A stretch of 52,976 bases of DNA, taken from CAYVGO01 sp964450725. Its GTDB lineage: Bacteria; Bacteroidota; Bacteroidia; Bacteroidales; UBA932. The stretch spans positions 1 through 52,976 of the forward strand of contig CAYVGO010000010.1 in the NCBI GenBank assembly GCA_964450725.1. The letters run 5' to 3'. Below, in pieces: positions 51,967 through 52,976 of this stretch; the first letter of the stretch is position 1; every line of letters starts with the position of its first letter. Both the position numbers and the translations under genes were made by a program. The notes beneath the pieces were generated by a model. It was not told the origin of the DNA. It was given only the letters and a program-made list of their open reading frames with translations, and did not search any database.

Positions 51967-52280
51967 TGGGTGATATTTTAATTTGAAATATCACTCAATA
52001 GACTTGATTGGTGTTATTTTTATTTTAAAATACCACGAAATATATCTATTTGATGATATTATAATTTTATAATATCACTTTATATAGATTATTAGTGCTA
52101 TTTCTATTTTGAAATATTACGAAATAGATTTATTTGATGATATTATAATTTTATAATATCACTTTATAGAGATTGTTAGTGGTATTTCTATTTTGAAATA
52201 TCACGAAATAGATTTATTTAATATTATTATAATTTTATAATATCACTTTCTAAAGATGATTAGTGATAATTTTTCTGTAT
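51967..52280. repeat. 84-bp tandem repeat array with two hairpins per unit
   Basis: Units begin at 51967, 52051, 52135 and 52219 with an exact 84-bp period; the last is partial. Each is about 80 per cent A+T and holds two inverted repeats: GATATTATAA-tt-TTATAATATC (about 22 bp; GTGATATTTT-type in unit 1) and a GTGnTATTTC-tatttt-GAAATATnAC hairpin (about 26 bp). Between copies several stem changes keep pairing through G-U or compensating bases, suggesting that the fold is under selection. There is no coding frame or spacer diversity, so it is not CRISPR. It lies between the terminator at 51892 and the AraC-like gene at 52349. Confidence 0.85.
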
Positions 52281-52348
52281 TTTATTTGGATTGTAAATTT
52301 ATACATCTTATTTTTGCAGAGAAATGTAACCCTGATTAATTTTGAAAC

Positions 52349-52840
52349 ATGCCATACACACTCATAGACCTTAACCATGTTTTCATATACAAATCCCTTC
52401 CGGAAAATATGAAAGACAGAGTACTTAAACTGCCGGCTCATATAGAGCAAATGCTGTTAACACCCACAGGTTTTTCTAAAGTAGATAGCCGTTTGGAAAA
52501 AGAGAAAATACAAAGCATCAACTGGAAAGATTTTCCTGAACGTAACTTGACGCAAAATTCATTTTTAGATGATTTTACAGAATTAGTACATCAACACGGA
52601 CCTCAACCATTATATTTTTACAGACGGAAAATGAATTTGAAAAGTATCGTTGATTTGAATTGTACGGTAAGGGTACTTACGGGGATAAGTGCTAAAGATT
52701 TTATTGTTCAATACACTTTGAAGATGGTGAAAGACTTACAAAATCGTACGAATTTGAATCAGAAAGAAATCGGAGAATTTTTGCATTTTAGTTCTCGGTA
52801 TGCTATTCTTCAGTTTCTCAAACTATATGACAGGAGGTAA
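52349..52840 (+). CDS. Small AraC-like helix-turn-helix protein
   Basis: A 163-residue protein without signal peptide or sensor domain. Residues about 70-160 fit the paired helix-turn-helix of AraC regulators: FLDDFTELVHQHGPQPLYFY, RRKMNLKSIVDLNCTVRVLT, GISAKDFIVQYTLKMVKDLQ, NRTNLNQKEIGEFLHFSSRY, then ILQFLKLYDRR in place of the usual F-x-R-x-FKK. The match is in pattern rather than identity, and the second recognition helix is atypical. The first 65 residues are not recognised. It directly follows the 84-bp hairpin array, which could hold binding sites (speculation). The ATG at 52349 is the only good start. Confidence 0.6.
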   Translation: MPYTLIDLNHVFIYKSLPENMKDRVLKLPAHIEQMLLTPTGFSKVDSRLEKEKIQSINWKDFPERNLTQNSFLDDFTELVHQHGPQPLYFYRRKMNLKSIVDLNCTVRVLTGISAKDFIVQYTLKMVKDLQNRTNLNQKEIGEFLHFSSRYAILQFLKLYDRR

Positions 52841-52848
52841 TGTAGAAT

Positions 52849-52976
52849 GAAATACATTCTGCTCAATCACTACCCTTCAACTTCGCTCAGGGAACAGAAC
52901 TTTGCTCAGGGCACACTTGCTGGAGGGTGAGCGTAGTCGAACCCGGATTTTGGCTTCGCTTAATTGTCGAGAAGTG
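52849..52976. repeat. Intergenic repeat at the right edge
   Basis: GAAATACATTCTG (52849-52861) is a near copy of motifs at 2386 and 30750. It is followed by CCCTTCAACTTCGCTCAGGG and GAGGGTGAGCGTAGTCGAA, an imperfect inverted repeat of a type common between Bacteroidota genes. The window ends inside this spacer. Confidence 0.55.

Noticed and set aside
1..52976. rRNA, tRNA, plasmid origin, integrase or transposase gene
   Set aside because: I looked on both strands and found none that I could support.

Overview
This window looks like a scaffold piece from a Bacteroidota (probably Bacteroidales) genome. Three things point there. The division/cell-wall cluster has the Bacteroidota gene order. Promoters repeatedly match the Bacteroidota form, TTTG about 19-21 nt upstream of TAnnTTTG. 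Families largely confined to the phylum are present (DUF6769, head-GIN, DUF4251, DUF3127, PepSY-like, FtsL-like, and proteins ending in a type B type IX secretion signal). I see no rRNA, tRNA or CRISPR array. Three runs of exactly 100 N (2530-2629, 6133-6232, 18905-19004) are scaffold gaps, and each lies inside a tandem repeat, so those arrays are longer than shown.

Layout. (1) 1-8.1 kb, +: a tripartite heavy-metal-type RND efflux locus, made of a His-rich small exported protein, a lipoprotein adaptor, a CusA/CzcA-like pump and a TolC-like channel. The genes are separated by long spacers full of tandem and palindromic repeats, and base composition is visibly more GC-rich than the rest. (2) 8.1-10.8 kb, -: a four-gene operon tpiA, head-GIN lipoprotein, rfbC, PAP2 phosphatase. 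(3) 11-15 kb: gdhA (+), then FAH-family hydrolase, OmpH/Skp-like lipoprotein and lipocalin-like lipoprotein (all -). (4) 15-18.7 kb, +: DUF1573, DUF4251, a coupled Vsr/homing-endonuclease-like protein of unknown role, then DUF3127, CvpA and a free-standing methionine-synthase activation domain. (5) 19-24.4 kb, +: two PepSY-like exported proteins, a K+/H+ antiporter, and a TetR regulator with a MATE exporter sharing a 14-nt operator.

(6) 24.6-41.4 kb, +: the dcw cluster mraZ-rsmH-ftsL-ftsI-[KilA-N gene]-murE-mraY-murD-ftsW-murG-murC-ftsQ-ftsA-ftsZ. It makes lipid II (MurC/D/E, MraY, MurG) and the divisome (FtsL/I/W/Q/A/Z), with MraZ boxes at its promoter. Oddities are the KilA-N gene tightly inserted in the operon, a repeat-filled spacer between murE and mraY, and a divergent FtsI without a recognisable SxN motif.

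(7) 41.7-51.9 kb, +: two tandem paralogous giant surface proteins of about 1,615 residues. Each has a signal peptide, about ten Ig-like repeats, three InlB-type B-repeats and a type B T9SS C-terminal signal. They are followed by an array of 84-bp hairpin repeats and a small AraC-like HTH protein at the right edge.

The best candidates for something not yet described are the 84-bp hairpin array beside the adhesin pair, the altered FtsI/FtsW pair with its embedded KilA-N gene, and the DUF4251-coupled endonuclease-like protein. All functional statements rest on reading the sequence by eye; no database search was run.
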